Assembly: GCF_018918075.1 (NCBI RefSeq)
Contig: NZ_JAHLPW010000007.1
Span: 107,733 to 171,732, forward strand
DNA length: 64,000 nucleotides
Direction of reading: 5' to 3'
Origin: Virgibacillus sp. MSJ-26
Lineage (GTDB): Bacteria; Bacillota; Bacilli; Bacillales; Amphibacillaceae
Shown: piece after piece, positions 1-9,395 of the stretch
Numbering within the stretch: position 1 is the first letter of the stretch
Layout of the letters: each line of letters begins with the position of its first letter
Position numbers and translations under genes: made by a program
Notes under the pieces: generated by a model
Database searches by the model: none
Told to the model about the DNA's origin: nothing
Seen by the model: the letters and a program-made list of their open reading frames with translations, nothing else

Positions 1-948
1 TTTTCGACCACTATCCCCTAATGAATATAATTCAGGGTTTTCCTTAAAACATCGATCAAATGCAAACTCACAACGTGGTGCAAACTTACAACCTACTTCT
101 CCCAATTTAGGTTGTTTAACAGTCCCAGGGATAGAGTATAATTTTTGGTCTCTTTCTTTAATATTAGGTAATGATCGAATGAGACCTTGTGAATAGGGAT
201 GTTGAGGATCCTTCAACACCTCTCGCTTTGTTCCCTCTTCAACAAGTTGTCCAGAATACATGACAACAACGCGGTCACACACTTCTGATACAACACCTAA
301 ATCATGAGTAATAAGTAAAATGGCTGTATTTTTCTTTTTATTTAATTGGATCATTAGATCTAATATTTGCGCTTGAATCGTCACGTCAAGGGCTGTTGTT
401 GGCTCATCTGCTATTAACAATTCGGGTTCACAAGACATCGCCATCGCTATCATAACTCTTTGTCGCATCCCACCAGATAGCTGATGCGGATACTCGTCAA
501 CGACCTCATCCGCTCTTGGAATTCCGACTTGTTTTAGCAAATCAATTGATTGATTGTACGCTTCTTTTTTCAAAGTTTTTTTATGTAACCTAATACCTTC
601 CACTAATTGGTTACCAATAGTATATAAAGGATCTAATGATGTCATTGGATCCTGAAATATCATAGCAATCTCATTACCACGTATGTCTCTCATTCTTTTT
701 TCTGAAACCTTTACAAGATTTTCGCCTTTGAAATTAATTTCACCTTCTACAATTTTACCAGGCGGACTGGGTACTAGTTTCATAACTGATAAAGATGTAA
801 CACTTTTTCCAGAACCTGACTCACCAACAATTCCGACAATTTCACCTTTATGTACACTTAAATCAATCCCATTCACAGCAGGAACTTCTTCTTTATCTGT
901 TAAGAAATGTGTATGCAAATTATTAAGTTGCAGCAGAACATCCGACAT
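1..948 (-). CDS. Oligopeptide/dipeptide ABC transporter ATP-binding protein (DppD/OppD type), 3' end outside window
   Basis: The frame is open from an ATG at 948 to the window edge, so the C-terminus is missing. The product would energise peptide (or nickel) uptake at the inner face of the membrane. Visible motifs are Walker A (GESGSGKS, about residue 36), the Q-loop ([11 protein letters not shown]), the ABC signature (LSGGMRQR), Walker B ([12 protein letters not shown]) and the H-loop (ITHD). Near the cut end is the cysteine-bearing FAPRCEFA segment typical of the OppD/DppD C-terminal oligopeptide domain. A GGGGG Shine-Dalgarno lies 7 bases before the start. Substrate specificity cannot be read from an ATPase alone; partner permeases are outside the window. 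Confidence 0.93.
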   Translation of the reverse strand, partial: MSDVLLQLNNLHTHFLTDKEEVPAVNGIDLSVHKGEIVGIVGESGSGKSVTSLSVMKLVPSPPGKIVEGEINFKGENLVKVSEKRMRDIRGNEIAMIFQDPMTSLDPLYTIGNQLVEGIRLHKKTLKKEAYNQSIDLLKQVGIPRADEVVDEYPHQLSGGMRQRVMIAMAMSCEPELLIADEPTTALDVTIQAQILDLMIQLNKKKNTAILLITHDLGVVSEVCDRVVVMYSGQLVEEGTKREVLKDPQHPYSQGLIRSLPNIKERDQKLYSIPGTVKQPKLGEVGCKFAPRCEFAFDRCFKENPELYSLGDSGRK

Positions 949-1207
949 AGTTTACCCCCTTATTTCAAAAGTATAGCAATAGCTTTATAAATATTCAACT
1001 TAATTTTAAGAAATTTTAAAATCAATTAAAATTATATAAAATTCGTAAAAATAGGTTTGGACTTTTATTGTCATTATATAGATACTCCCGTAATTTATTA
1101 CCGCTTTTATTATTATAAATAATTACGAAGTAAAAACTTATTCACGTAATAATACAGAAAAATATACATTAAATTTGAATTTTATTTCTTTCAAATAACT
1201 TGTTATG

Positions 1208-1239
1208 TATAATGAAAAAGAAAGAGCTATTTATGGAGG
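1208..1239 (+). promoter_or_regulatory. Probable -10 box and Shine-Dalgarno of fabI
   Basis: A perfect TATAAT at 1208-1213 and a GGAGG at about 1235-1239 precede the fabI ATG at 1247. The -35 region is poor (TTTCTT at the expected spacing), and I saw no FapR-like operator, so regulation cannot be stated. Confidence 0.4.
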
Positions 1240-1246
1240 TGCAATC

Positions 1247-2023
1247 ATGTCAGAGTTATTAAAAGGAAAAAATGTGGTTGTGATGGGAGTTGCCAACGAA
1301 CGTAGTATTGCTTGGGGGATTACAAAATCCTTACATAATGCCGGGGCGAATTTAATATTCACCAATAGACAAGAGCGCTCCTATAAGAAATTAACGAAAC
1401 TTCTAGAGAAGAATAACATAGAGGCAGAACTTATTGTGTCATGTGACGTTGCTAGCGACGAAAGTATTAATGAAGCTTTTAGTGAAATTAAGGAAAAAGT
1501 TGGTGTTATTCATGGTGTCATACATGCTATAGCTTTTGCCAATCGTGATGAGTTACAAGGAGAATTTGCGGACACATCCAGAGAAGGATTCCTTTTAGCC
1601 CAAGAAATTAGCGCCTTCTCACTTGCTGCTGTTTCACGTGCAGCAAAGGATTTGATGACTGAGGGTGGAAGCATTGTTACACAAACATACATAGGTGCTG
1701 AACGTGTTGTGAAAAACTATAATGTTATGGGTGTGGCAAAGGCATCCTTAGAAGCAAGTGTCAGATACTTAGCAGAGGATTTGGGTAAATACGATATTCG
1801 TGTGAATGCTGTATCAGCCGGTCCAATTAGAACGCTATCTGCCAAAGGGGTTTCTGGCTTTAATGAGATTAACCAAACAATTGAAGAAAAAGCACCTCTA
1901 AGACGTCATGTAGATCAAGATCAAGTAGGCGACGCAACCATGTTTCTTGTCAGTGATCTTGCTCGCGGGGTTACAGGCGAAGTCTTACATGTAGATTCCG
2001 GTTACCATATAATGGGGCTTTAA
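1247..2023 (+). CDS. fabI: Enoyl-[acyl-carrier-protein] reductase (NADH), FabI
   Basis: Reduces trans-2-enoyl-ACP to acyl-ACP, the last step of each fatty-acid elongation cycle, in the cytoplasm. The 258-residue length is normal for FabI. It has the altered short-chain-dehydrogenase glycine pattern (GVANERSIAWG, about residues 14-24), and the catalytic Tyr-x6-Lys pair is visible in YNVMGVAK after IGAERVVKN. I chose ATG 1247 because TATGGAGG lies 7 bases upstream; an upstream in-frame ATG at 1205 overlaps the -10 box and lacks a ribosome site. The gene is monocistronic, followed by a strong bidirectional terminator. FabI is the target of triclosan-type inhibitors. Confidence 0.97.
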   Translation: MSELLKGKNVVVMGVANERSIAWGITKSLHNAGANLIFTNRQERSYKKLTKLLEKNNIEAELIVSCDVASDESINEAFSEIKEKVGVIHGVIHAIAFANRDELQGEFADTSREGFLLAQEISAFSLAAVSRAAKDLMTEGGSIVTQTYIGAERVVKNYNVMGVAKASLEASVRYLAEDLGKYDIRVNAVSAGPIRTLSAKGVSGFNEINQTIEEKAPLRRHVDQDQVGDATMFLVSDLARGVTGEVLHVDSGYHIMGL

Positions 2024-2053
2024 AATTCTCAATCAAGGTAGTGCAATTTTCAT

Positions 2054-2092
2054 AAAACGCCAGTTCAATATTTGAAGCTGAACTGGCGTTTT
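2054..2092. terminator. Bidirectional rho-independent terminator between fabI and the BmrA-like gene
   Basis: A perfect 14-bp inverted repeat (AAAACGCCAGTTCA / TGAACTGGCGTTTT) with an 11-base loop has A and T runs on both flanks. It can end both fabI (+) and the convergent ABC gene (-). Confidence 0.9.
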
Positions 2093-2113
2093 ATTATAAG
2101 ACACGTCTACTAT

Positions 2114-3865
2114 TTAACCTTCTGGCATTTTCAATTGTTGCATTGCAAATTCACGGTATTTTTCGTGTTGGTCAAAGAGTTCTTTATGCGTACCACTTCC
2201 TGTGATTAAGCCTTTATCAAGAAACAAAATTTGGTCCGCTTCCACAACGGTGGATAACCGGTGGGCAATCACAAGTGTCGTGCGTCCTTTCATAAGGTTC
2301 TTTAATGCCTTTTGAACGATAATCTCTGATTTAGAGTCAAGGCTTGACGTTGCTTCATCGAGCATCAGTATTTTTGGATCTCTAAGTAATGCACGTGCAA
2401 TTCCAATACGCTGACGTTGTCCTCCTGAAAGCTTGATACCTCTTTCCCCAACTTCTGTTTTATAGCCATTTGAAAGTTCTTCAATAAACTGATCTGCGTA
2501 GGCTAATTTAGCTGCTTCGATAACGGCATCCTCACTTATATCATCATTCAAACCATAAGTTATATTTTCACGAACTGTTCCGGCAATAATTGGGCTCTCC
2601 TGTGATACATATCCTATTTGACTCCGCCATGAATAGAGCGAAAAGTCGCTAATCGATTGATTTTTTAAACTAATAATCCCTTCCGTTGGAGTATAATATC
2701 GCTGTATTAATGAAAAAATGGTCGTTTTTCCGGCGCCACTCGGTCCAACAATTGCAGTAACCTTACCATGCTCAACTGAAAATTCTATTCCTTTAAGGAG
2801 CATTTCGCTTTTTTCATAGCCAAATGATATATCGTTAAATACTAAAGGGTGAGCAAAATCGTTCACTATTATACCACCCTCTAAGTCTTCTTCATTCTCT
2901 TCTAAGGTTGTTATAATACGTTCAGTCGCTCCCTTAGCTTTTTGTAATTGGGTAAAAAAAGTTGCGAACTGCGCCATTGGTAGAATGATTTGGAATAAAT
3001 ATAAAATAAATGCTACCAAATCTCCTGCTGAAAGAACGCCAGTCGAAACACGCATACCTCCATATCCAATAATGACGACAAGTAAAAGCATTAATACAAA
3101 GGAAACAAGTGGGCTGATTAACGCTTGAATTTTCCCCTCTCGTACACCGAAACTAAATAACTTATTAATGCCTTTCTTTCCACTTTTATATTCTGGGGTT
3201 TCCGCATTTGACGATTTTACAAGCCTGATTTCAGATAATACTTGGCTAATGAGAGCGGTGAACTTTGCTGTTTCATCCTGCAATCCTTTTGAAATTTTAT
3301 GCATTTGCCCACCAAGTGGAAATAAGATAGCTAAGGTTAGCGGGGCGGCAATGAGCATGATTAACGTCATTTGCCAATCTAAAATAAGTAAAATGATAAC
3401 TGAGCCGATGATAGAAATTATTCCTGTGAAAAAGCTCGTGAGGTGGTCAGTGATCAAACCTCTAATAATAGCCGTATCGTTCGTCATGCGACTGATCATT
3501 TCTCCGGATCGATTTTTATCATAAAATGGAACCGGTAGTAAGAGGAATTTTTTCCAGAGACGCTTTCTTAGTTGCGAAACAACATTCTGACCAACATAAT
3601 TCAGTAGATAAATTGATAGCCCACCTGCTATAGCTTGTAAAATAAAAGCTATTACGAGCAGTAAAACGGTTGATGTTTTCAAAGACGCCATTGAAAAGTG
3701 ATCAACTAAGTTTCTTGTGAACAACGGAATAAGCAACCCTACTGCGGTCGTAATTAAACTCATCGTCACAGCAATAGCTATCATCCATAATGAGGGTTTT
3801 GTTTGCTTTACTAAGTCAATAAATTTTCTCCAATTGACATATTCCTTTTTCTCTCTTGTTTCCAT
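2114..3865 (-). CDS. bmrA: Multidrug ABC exporter half-transporter, BmrA-like
   Basis: A type IV (ABCB-like) exporter that homodimerises in the membrane and pumps out hydrophobic drugs. The N-terminal six-helix domain covers roughly residues 20-315 and includes the coupling-helix region. The nucleotide-binding domain follows, with Walker A (GPSGAGKTT), Q-loop (YVSQESP), signature (LSGGQRQR), Walker B (ILMLDEATSSLD) and H-loop (IAHRLS). Recalled Bacillus subtilis BmrA matches closely along its length. ATG 3865 is preferred because GGAAGG lies 9 bases upstream; earlier GTG/ATG codons at 3892 and 3874 have no properly placed site. No regulator adjoins it. Confidence 0.92.
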   Translation of the reverse strand: METREKKEYVNWRKFIDLVKQTKPSLWMIAIAVTMSLITTAVGLLIPLFTRNLVDHFSMASLKTSTVLLLVIAFILQAIAGGLSIYLLNYVGQNVVSQLRKRLWKKFLLLPVPFYDKNRSGEMISRMTNDTAIIRGLITDHLTSFFTGIISIIGSVIILLILDWQMTLIMLIAAPLTLAILFPLGGQMHKISKGLQDETAKFTALISQVLSEIRLVKSSNAETPEYKSGKKGINKLFSFGVREGKIQALISPLVSFVLMLLLVVIIGYGGMRVSTGVLSAGDLVAFILYLFQIILPMAQFATFFTQLQKAKGATERIITTLEENEEDLEGGIIVNDFAHPLVFNDISFGYEKSEMLLKGIEFSVEHGKVTAIVGPSGAGKTTIFSLIQRYYTPTEGIISLKNQSISDFSLYSWRSQIGYVSQESPIIAGTVRENITYGLNDDISEDAVIEAAKLAYADQFIEELSNGYKTEVGERGIKLSGGQRQRIGIARALLRDPKILMLDEATSSLDSKSEIIVQKALKNLMKGRTTLVIAHRLSTVVEADQILFLDKGLITGSGTHKELFDQHEKYREFAMQQLKMPEG

Positions 3866-4092
3866 AAAAGCCATCCTTCCTATATGTCCCACTCCTACTA
3901 TACATAGTTTATAGCAATTCTTGTAAGGATATATGCTATATTTCTCAGGAAGTTATCTCTTCCCCCGCTTGGAGCTACGTTTTTTTCATAAGACTGGTTA
4001 GAACCCAGCAAATCTAAAATATTTATAACGACAAATTACTCATAATCTTTCCTTATTATATCGGCTATAATAATTAAAAGGAGGTGAACATA

Positions 4093-4358
4093 ATGAGTCA
4101 ACAGAAGCAGCAATTAGATAGAATGGAAGATATGTTAACATCTTTAATTAAGACAGTTGGAAGCATGAGAGAAGAGCAAACTACTATGAAAGAGGAGCAA
4201 TCATTTTTCAAAATGAACTAACTTCTTTAAACACGGACGCTGAGAACAGGCATAAAGATATGAAGGAAATGCAGTTTATGAAAGTAGATAATGACCTTCT
4301 TTGGGAAAAATATAATGAACATGAGCGGGAATTAGGACATATTAGCAAGACGATTTAA
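4093..4358 (+). pseudogene. Small coiled-coil protein gene, frameshifted
   Basis: An excellent ribosome site (AAGGAGGTGA) precedes ATG 4093, but the frame stops at 4221 after 42 residues. The protein-like reading continues in another frame to a TAA at 4356, through text such as FQNELTSLNTDAENRHKDM. Both parts are Glu/Lys/Gln-rich and heptad-like, so the intact product would be a coiled coil of about 88 residues. The shift lies near a T5 run at about 4203-4208. It may be a real mutation or a homopolymer sequencing error. Function is not recognised. Confidence 0.6.
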
Positions 4359-4446
4359 TCACCAATAGCCTCTAAAAGATTGCATTCAATACTAATGAAA
4401 AATACTTCTCAGAACTCTTCACACATTAATTTCCTACAAAATAATA

Positions 4447-4510
4447 GGATGCCTGTCATCAATATAAAGCTTGTAGATTGGTATGCTATCATTTTAGACG
4501 ACAGGCATCC
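4447..4510. repeat. Long-loop inverted repeat, 11-bp arms
   Basis: GGATGCCTGTC (4447-4457) is repeated in inverse at 4500-4510 with a 42-base interior. There is no T-run of terminator quality. It could be a remnant of a small non-autonomous element. Nothing else is seen in 4359-4645. Confidence 0.5.
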
Positions 4511-4645
4511 ATAAATTGAAACCTCATTCTTTAAACGTTCTCAGTTTGTTAACCCGCGATAAACACACTCCAAAACTTCTATTTTCTCTTCTTATTACAC
4601 AATCAATCTGCTACTTTGCAATATATCAACTACTCAAAAGCATTG

Positions 4646-5341
4646 TTAATCATCCCGTCTCGTTCTAATAAAGCAAATATAAGCAAATAAAGCTGCGCCA
4701 ATCACCCATAAACTGACAACACCTAAAGGTGCCCAGGAATTGTCTTCGTGCATTTTGAGCAATTGTATAATTGGAAAGGTCTCCGCTACCTTCATGGCTG
4801 TATCGGCAAGATTGAAAGCTTCAAACATCGGTGTAAAGCCAAACAAGAACATAATTGGCAATAAATAAGCACTAGTGATTCCCACTGACTTTACAAATAG
4901 ACCCACTCCCATACCTAGAAACAAGAAGAACAGAAATAAAAGTATTAAGCCTGTCATTGCTTTAATATTGAAAAAATGTTCAATATCAGTAAATAGTAAT
5001 GAAATAATTAAAGTTACTAAGGTTAATAATGCAGTTACGAGACTTTTCCCAATTATAATATCCCAAAATGAAGCCGGTGACATAATGAGACCCCGAAGTG
5101 TCATTTTTTCATTTTCTTCAGCCATCATTATCATGATAAGACCAGATGTTGTTGTAGAGAAAACAACGCCCACCACTAAATAAACTAAAGAGATAGGCAT
5201 TCCATCGCCTTCTCCCATACTCATCTGACTATATAGTGCTGCTAGAAGGATTGGAGTAACTGGCATGAAAAGTAGCATCGTATTTTTCATAAAGTCTTTC
5301 ATGTCTTTTTCAAAAATCGCATTTATTCGTTGAAAATTCAT
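4646..5341 (-). CDS. ABC-2 type transporter permease
   Basis: A 231-residue polytopic membrane protein with about six hydrophobic segments in the ABC-2 arrangement: a first helix near residue 20, then segments at about 55, 105, 135, 165 and 205. A charged loop after helix 2 contains GLIMSPASFWDIIIGKS, the usual ABC-2 pattern. Its start codon overlaps the stop of the ATPase gene (TAATG), so the two are translationally coupled and form one exporter. The exported substrate is unknown. The upstream LytTR gene, which shares ancestry with the ATPase, is probably its regulator. Confidence 0.88.
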   Translation of the reverse strand: MNFQRINAIFEKDMKDFMKNTMLLFMPVTPILLAALYSQMSMGEGDGMPISLVYLVVGVVFSTTTSGLIMIMMAEENEKMTLRGLIMSPASFWDIIIGKSLVTALLTLVTLIISLLFTDIEHFFNIKAMTGLILLFLFFLFLGMGVGLFVKSVGITSAYLLPIMFLFGFTPMFEAFNLADTAMKVAETFPIIQLLKMHEDNSWAPLGVVSLWVIGAALFAYICFIRTRRDD

Positions 5342-6189
5342 TATACTAGCTCCCTTCCAGTCACTTTTAAGAAAATCTGTCCTAATGTCGGGTTATCCGT
5401 GTACATTCTTTTCACAGATCCTTCGATAATCAGTTCTTTTATTTGTTCCGCGTTTTCTGGTACATTTTCAATTTCCAATTTTTCTCCACTAAATGTCTCG
5501 ATGTGAAAAGTATTGTTTGAATACTTATAGCGTAAATCGTCAGGTTTATCTAGCTCCTGAATCTGTCCTTTATGCAAAAAGGCCACCCGATCACAGAGCT
5601 CAGTTGCTTCTTCCATATTATGTGTAGTTAAAAAGATCGTTGTACCAGCTTTATTTAAAGCTCGTAACCCTTGATGAATATGAGCCATATTCCCCGGATC
5701 AAGGGCCGACGTAGGCTCATCTAAAAAGATAAGTTTCGGTTTATGAATAAGTGCTTTAGCCAGTAATACACGTTGTTTCATTCCTTTTGATAATTTTGAA
5801 ACAACCTTTTTACTATCGTTCTTTAAATTAACTTGAATTAAAACCTCGTCAATTTGTTGTAATGGAGCATTATATAACTTACAAAATAACTTTAAGTTAT
5901 CATAAACAGTCAGTCGCTCATATAGTGTGCTATTATCTGATAAGATACCAATTTGTGATTTGAAGTCAGATGATGTGAATAAATCTGGTTTCATATCCAG
6001 TACACTCACATTCCCAGATGTTTTTTTCAACTCACCTGTTAAAATTTTAATCGTCGTCGTTTTTCCCGAGCCACTCGGACCGAGCAATCCAAAAATTTCT
6101 CCTTGATAAACTTCAAAATCAACATCCTCAAGAGCCGCTTTTTTATTAAATTCTTTACGTAACTTTTTTACCTGAATGGCATGTTTCAA
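5341..6189 (-). CDS. ABC transporter ATP-binding protein
   Basis: ATPase partner of the downstream ABC-2 permease. It shows Walker A (GPSGSGKTT), the Q-loop area (YERLTVYDNL), signature (LSKGMKQR), Walker B (LIFLDEPTSALDP) and H-loop (TTHNMEEA), followed by a roughly 70-residue C-terminal extension common in drug and lantibiotic exporters. I prefer a TTG start at 6189 because GGGAGGTGA lies 5 bases upstream. The longer frame begins with a GTG at 6240 and has no ribosome site. It lies about 100 bases downstream of the LytTR gene on the same strand. Confidence 0.9.
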   Translation of the reverse strand: MKHAIQVKKLRKEFNKKAALEDVDFEVYQGEIFGLLGPSGSGKTTTIKILTGELKKTSGNVSVLDMKPDLFTSSDFKSQIGILSDNSTLYERLTVYDNLKLFCKLYNAPLQQIDEVLIQVNLKNDSKKVVSKLSKGMKQRVLLAKALIHKPKLIFLDEPTSALDPGNMAHIHQGLRALNKAGTTIFLTTHNMEEATELCDRVAFLHKGQIQELDKPDDLRYKYSNNTFHIETFSGEKLEIENVPENAEQIKELIIEGSVKRMYTDNPTLGQIFLKVTGRELV

Positions 6190-6292
6190 CTTCCTCACCT
6201 CCCTTTCTTTTAACAATTCATATATTACATTACTTTTCACTTAAACTCAGTCATATCAAGGCGAGATGTACTTAAAAATAGTTGAAATGTAC

Positions 6293-7243
6293 TTATTTCA
6301 GGTTGAAAATCCCCTGAATTTCCTGTATTTTTGTTCGAGATAATGGAATAGTTGACTCAACTTGATTATCGATTTTAAGTGAATATGTATTCTTGGACCA
6401 AGTAATAATTTCTCTCACTTTTTGCAGATTTACAATATAGGAACGATGACAACGGAAAAAACCATAGACCTCTAATTTCTTTTCAATTTCAGCGAGTGTT
6501 GAATCCAGTGCAAAAGATTCATTATTGATAACGATTTGAGCTTTTCCTTCCTGGCTTTCGATATAATCTATTTCTGTTGGGTCAAACAGAATGACTTTAT
6601 CGTCCACTTTCGCCGGCACTTTGTATAAATTGGCTATAGATGGAGATGCCGCTTGCACCTCAGGAATCTCTTCTTTATCTGTTTCTAACTCGATATGATG
6701 AAGCCCCTTTTTATCCACTCTATAGGCTTGATCTCCAATTAATAATGCATGTTCAAGATTAGTTACTAAAACAAGAACAGGAGCCCCGATGTCCTGTAGT
6801 TTTTTGATCATATTTAAAAATGTATTGATTGTTGTAATATCCACGCCATGTACTGGCTCTAAAAAGACAAGTGGCACATTCGAACTGCTCATAAAATATT
6901 TAGCATAATAAACGCGGCGAATTTCAGATGGTGTACATTTATGTAAATGCTTTTTTGCACAGCTTTGCAGCTGGAATAATACCAATACCTCGGCGAAAGG
7001 AAACTTACAAGCAAACCATTTGTGATAAAAACTTACATTATCTTCAACCGTTAATCGTTCATATAATCCATCATGCCAGTCAAAAATCATGGCTCGTCTA
7101 CTAGATTGTAAACCATTTATAAGTTCAGCTTGCAAATCTGTATCGCTATACAACGCCAATACATTTGAAGCTTCCACAATAAAAGAAAACTCAGGAACAT
7201 TAAACTTCTTTATTAATTTATTTGTTATTTTAAAATTGGTCAT
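6293..7243 (-). CDS. LytTR-family regulator fused to a degenerate ABC-ATPase domain
   Basis: Residues about 1-195 follow the fold order of an ABC ATPase but have lost its catalytic parts. The Walker A position reads ALYSDTDLQAEL, the signature is CTPSEIRRV, and Walker B is VFLEPVHGVD. The Q-loop segment YERLTVEDNV is nearly identical to YERLTVYDNL of the neighbouring real ATPase. Residues about 215-315 are a LytTR DNA-binding domain (IDYIESQEGKAQI, then GFFRCHRSYIVNL, ending PLSRTKIQEI). It probably controls the adjacent exporter operon, perhaps by sensing the transporter through its pseudo-ATPase; that is inference. ATG 7243 is preferred because AGGAG lies 8 bases upstream. Confidence 0.85.
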   Translation of the reverse strand: MTNFKITNKLIKKFNVPEFSFIVEASNVLALYSDTDLQAELINGLQSSRRAMIFDWHDGLYERLTVEDNVSFYHKWFACKFPFAEVLVLFQLQSCAKKHLHKCTPSEIRRVYYAKYFMSSSNVPLVFLEPVHGVDITTINTFLNMIKKLQDIGAPVLVLVTNLEHALLIGDQAYRVDKKGLHHIELETDKEEIPEVQAASPSIANLYKVPAKVDDKVILFDPTEIDYIESQEGKAQIVINNESFALDSTLAEIEKKLEVYGFFRCHRSYIVNLQKVREIITWSKNTYSLKIDNQVESTIPLSRTKIQEIQGIFNLK

Positions 7244-7470
7244 ATTCAAAGCTCCTAGGTTATTTCAATATGTCTCAAAAGATAGACAACTAGGCGATAA
7301 TCTTACCGAAATCAATACATAGCTGCACATCATCCGTTCATTTTACGTATTTTTACTTTAACACAATTTAATCTTATTTTAATATTTTATTTTTTATGTC
7401 TGTTTAAGGGGAAAAATCAGATGAGGTGGTTTAAATAGGTTAAGAGGTAACGTGTTAAATGTAAAAATTA

Positions 7471-7496
7471 AAACCCATCTTAAGATGAGTTTTTTT
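7471..7496 (-). terminator. Rho-independent terminator for the 7503-8065 gene pair
   Basis: A short hairpin (CATCTT/AAGATG core, extended with A/T pairs), read on the minus strand, is followed by a TTTTAATTTTT tract directly downstream of the stop at 7503. Confidence 0.7.
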
Positions 7497-7502
7497 GAAT
7501 CA

Positions 7503-7727
7503 CTATTCTTCTTTGTCTTCATCAAATGGAATAGCAAAGTTCCTTTTCTTCTGGGTAGGACTTAATAAAAGGTGACTTCTTATCGAATCGTTTTTCATGT
7601 ACTTGTGGCCTTTAAAATAACGTTCCAAGTCCTTTTCCGACTTCACACCTTCATCTTTAAGTTCACTTAGTAATTCTTTTATATCATCTTGATTTAACTC
7701 AAAACCATCGATGATTAACTTTTTCAT
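7503..7727 (-). CDS. Hypothetical acidic/basic small protein, 74 aa
   Basis: I do not recognise this family. The first half is acidic and helical (LNQDDIKELLSELKDEG), the middle is basic, and the C-terminus ends in DEDKEE. Its ATG overlaps the stop of the upstream gene (ATGA), showing translational coupling with the 113-residue gene, and a terminator follows. No membrane segment or metal motif is visible, so a cytoplasmic role together with the partner is likely. Confidence 0.7.
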   Translation of the reverse strand: MKKLIIDGFELNQDDIKELLSELKDEGVKSEKDLERYFKGHKYMKNDSIRSHLLLSPTQKKRNFAIPFDEDKEE

Positions 7728-8065
7728 TCTTTCATGCCTCCTGCCTGCTTTTGCTTGGCTTGCCTGTATAACCGTTCATTTCCTTCAGCAAGCAGTCGTG
7801 CCGTCACTTCCCAATTTGCAGTACTTAGTTGAGTCATTTCATCTTTCGTTAGCTTTAGCGTGTAACCATACGGTACAGTTTTTCCATCGATACCTATTCT
7901 TGCAGCATTTTCAGCTATCTCGCTACTTACCTTTTCAAAATGACTGCCCGGTAATGTGTTTTGAAAATACTTCCGAGCTTGGTCACTTTTAAATACGAGA
8001 ATAAATTTATTTTGTAAAAAATTCGTTTGATGACGAATGTAAAATTGCAACTCAGACAACGACAA
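7724..8065 (-). CDS. Hypothetical protein, 113 aa
   Basis: Not recognised. A soluble, mixed alpha/beta-looking sequence with no cysteine motif or membrane helix. The first 50 residues contain QTNFLQNKFILVF and FKSDQARKYFQN. The last third is rich in Ala/Arg/Gln (ARLLAEGNERLYRQAKQKQ), predicted helical. It forms a two-gene operon with the 74-residue gene through an ATGA overlap, transcribed away from the divergent aldo/keto reductase. A GGAGG-like site (GGAGGTGC) precedes the start. Confidence 0.7.
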   Translation of the reverse strand: MSLSELQFYIRHQTNFLQNKFILVFKSDQARKYFQNTLPGSHFEKVSSEIAENAARIGIDGKTVPYGYTLKLTKDEMTQLSTANWEVTARLLAEGNERLYRQAKQKQAGGMKE

Positions 8066-8201
8066 GCACCTCCAAAAGTATTATAACAAATCAATAGATG
8101 CCTTTGTATAATAATGTGAACAAAAGATGCATTAATGTCTTTCTTCCATGCTTAAGATAAGCTATGATTATAATTAAATATCAAAGAAAGGAAGCGTTAA
8201 T

Positions 8202-9026
8202 ATGGTTTTCAAAACATTAAATAATAACTTACATATCCCTCAACTTGGTTATGGAGTTTGGAAGGTTCCTAATGAAGAAGCAACAGAAGCAGTTGAACAT
8301 GCTTTAGATACTGGCTATCGCCTCATTGATACGGCAAAGGTATATGGAAATGAGCAAGGTGTTGGAGAAGCATTAGCGAATAGTAGTATTCCGCGTGAAG
8401 AACTTTTCATTACAACTAAAGTCTGGAATGCTGATCAAGGTTACGACAACACATTAAAAGCATTTAACAAAAGTATTGAAAAGTTAGGACTCGACTATGT
8501 AGATTTATACCTTATTCATTGGCCTACTCCGGAATACGATGAATATGTCGACACGTATAAAGCTTTGGAAAAGTTATATAAAGATGGCCGTACAAAATCA
8601 ATTGGGGTTTGTAATTTTGATATTGAGCATCTAGAACGTCTAATGGATGAATGTGATATTGTTCCCGCAGTCAACCAAGTTGAATGTCACCCATATCTCC
8701 AACAAAAAGAACTTAAAGATTTTTGCCATAAACACGACATTGTACTTGAAGCGTACAGTCCACTTATGAATGGAACTAAAGTTCTCGAAGATCCTGTTAT
8801 AAAACAGATTGCCAAACAATACGATAAAACACCCGCACAAGTGATATTGCGCTGGCATCTACAGTCAGATGTTGTCATTATACCGAAAACTGTTACTCCT
8901 TCACGCATGAAGGAGAATCTAGATGTGTTTGATTTTGAACTTACTGATTCAGATATGGAAAGAATTGCTGAACTGGATCGTGGCGAACGTCATAATTCTG
9001 TACCATCTGAAATGAATATACGTTAG
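8202..9026 (+). CDS. Aldo/keto reductase (YvgN/YtbE type)
   Basis: An NADPH-dependent reductase of aldehydes such as methylglyoxal; 274 residues, the usual length. The (alpha/beta)8 family landmarks are present: Asp and Tyr of the tetrad in IDTAKVYGNEQGVG (about residues 44-57), the catalytic Lys in FITTKVWN, His in LIHWP, and the NADP-binding C-terminal PKTVTPSRMKENLDVFDF. The start has an AAAGGAAG site. The gene appears monocistronic, divergent from the 8065 operon, with a hairpin behind it. Detoxification is the usual role; the true substrate cannot be fixed from sequence. Confidence 0.95.
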   Translation: MVFKTLNNNLHIPQLGYGVWKVPNEEATEAVEHALDTGYRLIDTAKVYGNEQGVGEALANSSIPREELFITTKVWNADQGYDNTLKAFNKSIEKLGLDYVDLYLIHWPTPEYDEYVDTYKALEKLYKDGRTKSIGVCNFDIEHLERLMDECDIVPAVNQVECHPYLQQKELKDFCHKHDIVLEAYSPLMNGTKVLEDPVIKQIAKQYDKTPAQVILRWHLQSDVVIIPKTVTPSRMKENLDVFDFELTDSDMERIAELDRGERHNSVPSEMNIR

Positions 9027-9065
9027 TTCGTTTTCTTCTTTTATCAAGGAAAGTTAAAAATGAAA

Positions 9066-9112
9066 AACACCTCTCATCGTTAAATAGTATACTAATAACA
9101 ATGAGAGGTGTT
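9066..9112 (+). terminator. Hairpin after the aldo/keto reductase
   Basis: AACACCTCTCAT (9066-9077) pairs with ATGAGAGGTGTT (9101-9112). The T-tract is weak (TTAAAAATAT), so termination may be inefficient or bidirectional. Confidence 0.65.
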
Positions 9113-9216
9113 AAAAATATTAGCCATTTTATCGACTCCCTAAATTAATTAGATAGTAGCACTATTATGAATCGACAACAAGCGAACAAAATATGACACT
9201 TAATGTACTCGATACT

Positions 9217-9303
9217 TTAAAAATTATCGTTTATATTGTTGATTTTTATCTTTTCCATAGCCGTTCTTACCATAATTAGTATTTTTCTAGATTTAATGTA
9301 CAT
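9217..9303 (-). pseudogene. Possible tiny spore-type peptide gene with a one-base frameshift
   Basis: A strong GGAGGTG site sits 7 bases before ATG 9303. The literal frame gives a 27-residue peptide. If one base were added in the A5 run near 9285, the reading would become MYIKSRK then NTNYGKNGYGKDKNQQYKR and a stop, a Gly/Tyr/Lys/Asn-rich composition much more like small Bacillus coat peptides. It lies next to two YjcZ-type genes on the same strand. Support is compositional only. Confidence 0.35.
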
Positions 9304-9395
9304 AAAATAACACCTCCGCTTATTATTAGTTTCATAACAAAAGGTGTTGTTGCCGATCAACTAATTAGTTTTGAGAAGAAATAAAACTTATCATA

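Noticed and set aside
683..976. 97-residue plus-strand frame
   Set aside because: It lies antisense to the peptide ABC ATPase gene, has no ribosome site, and its composition is a shadow of the real gene.
4447..4510. Inverted repeat as a rho-independent terminator
   Set aside because: The loop is 42 bases and there is no T-tract; listed only as a repeat.
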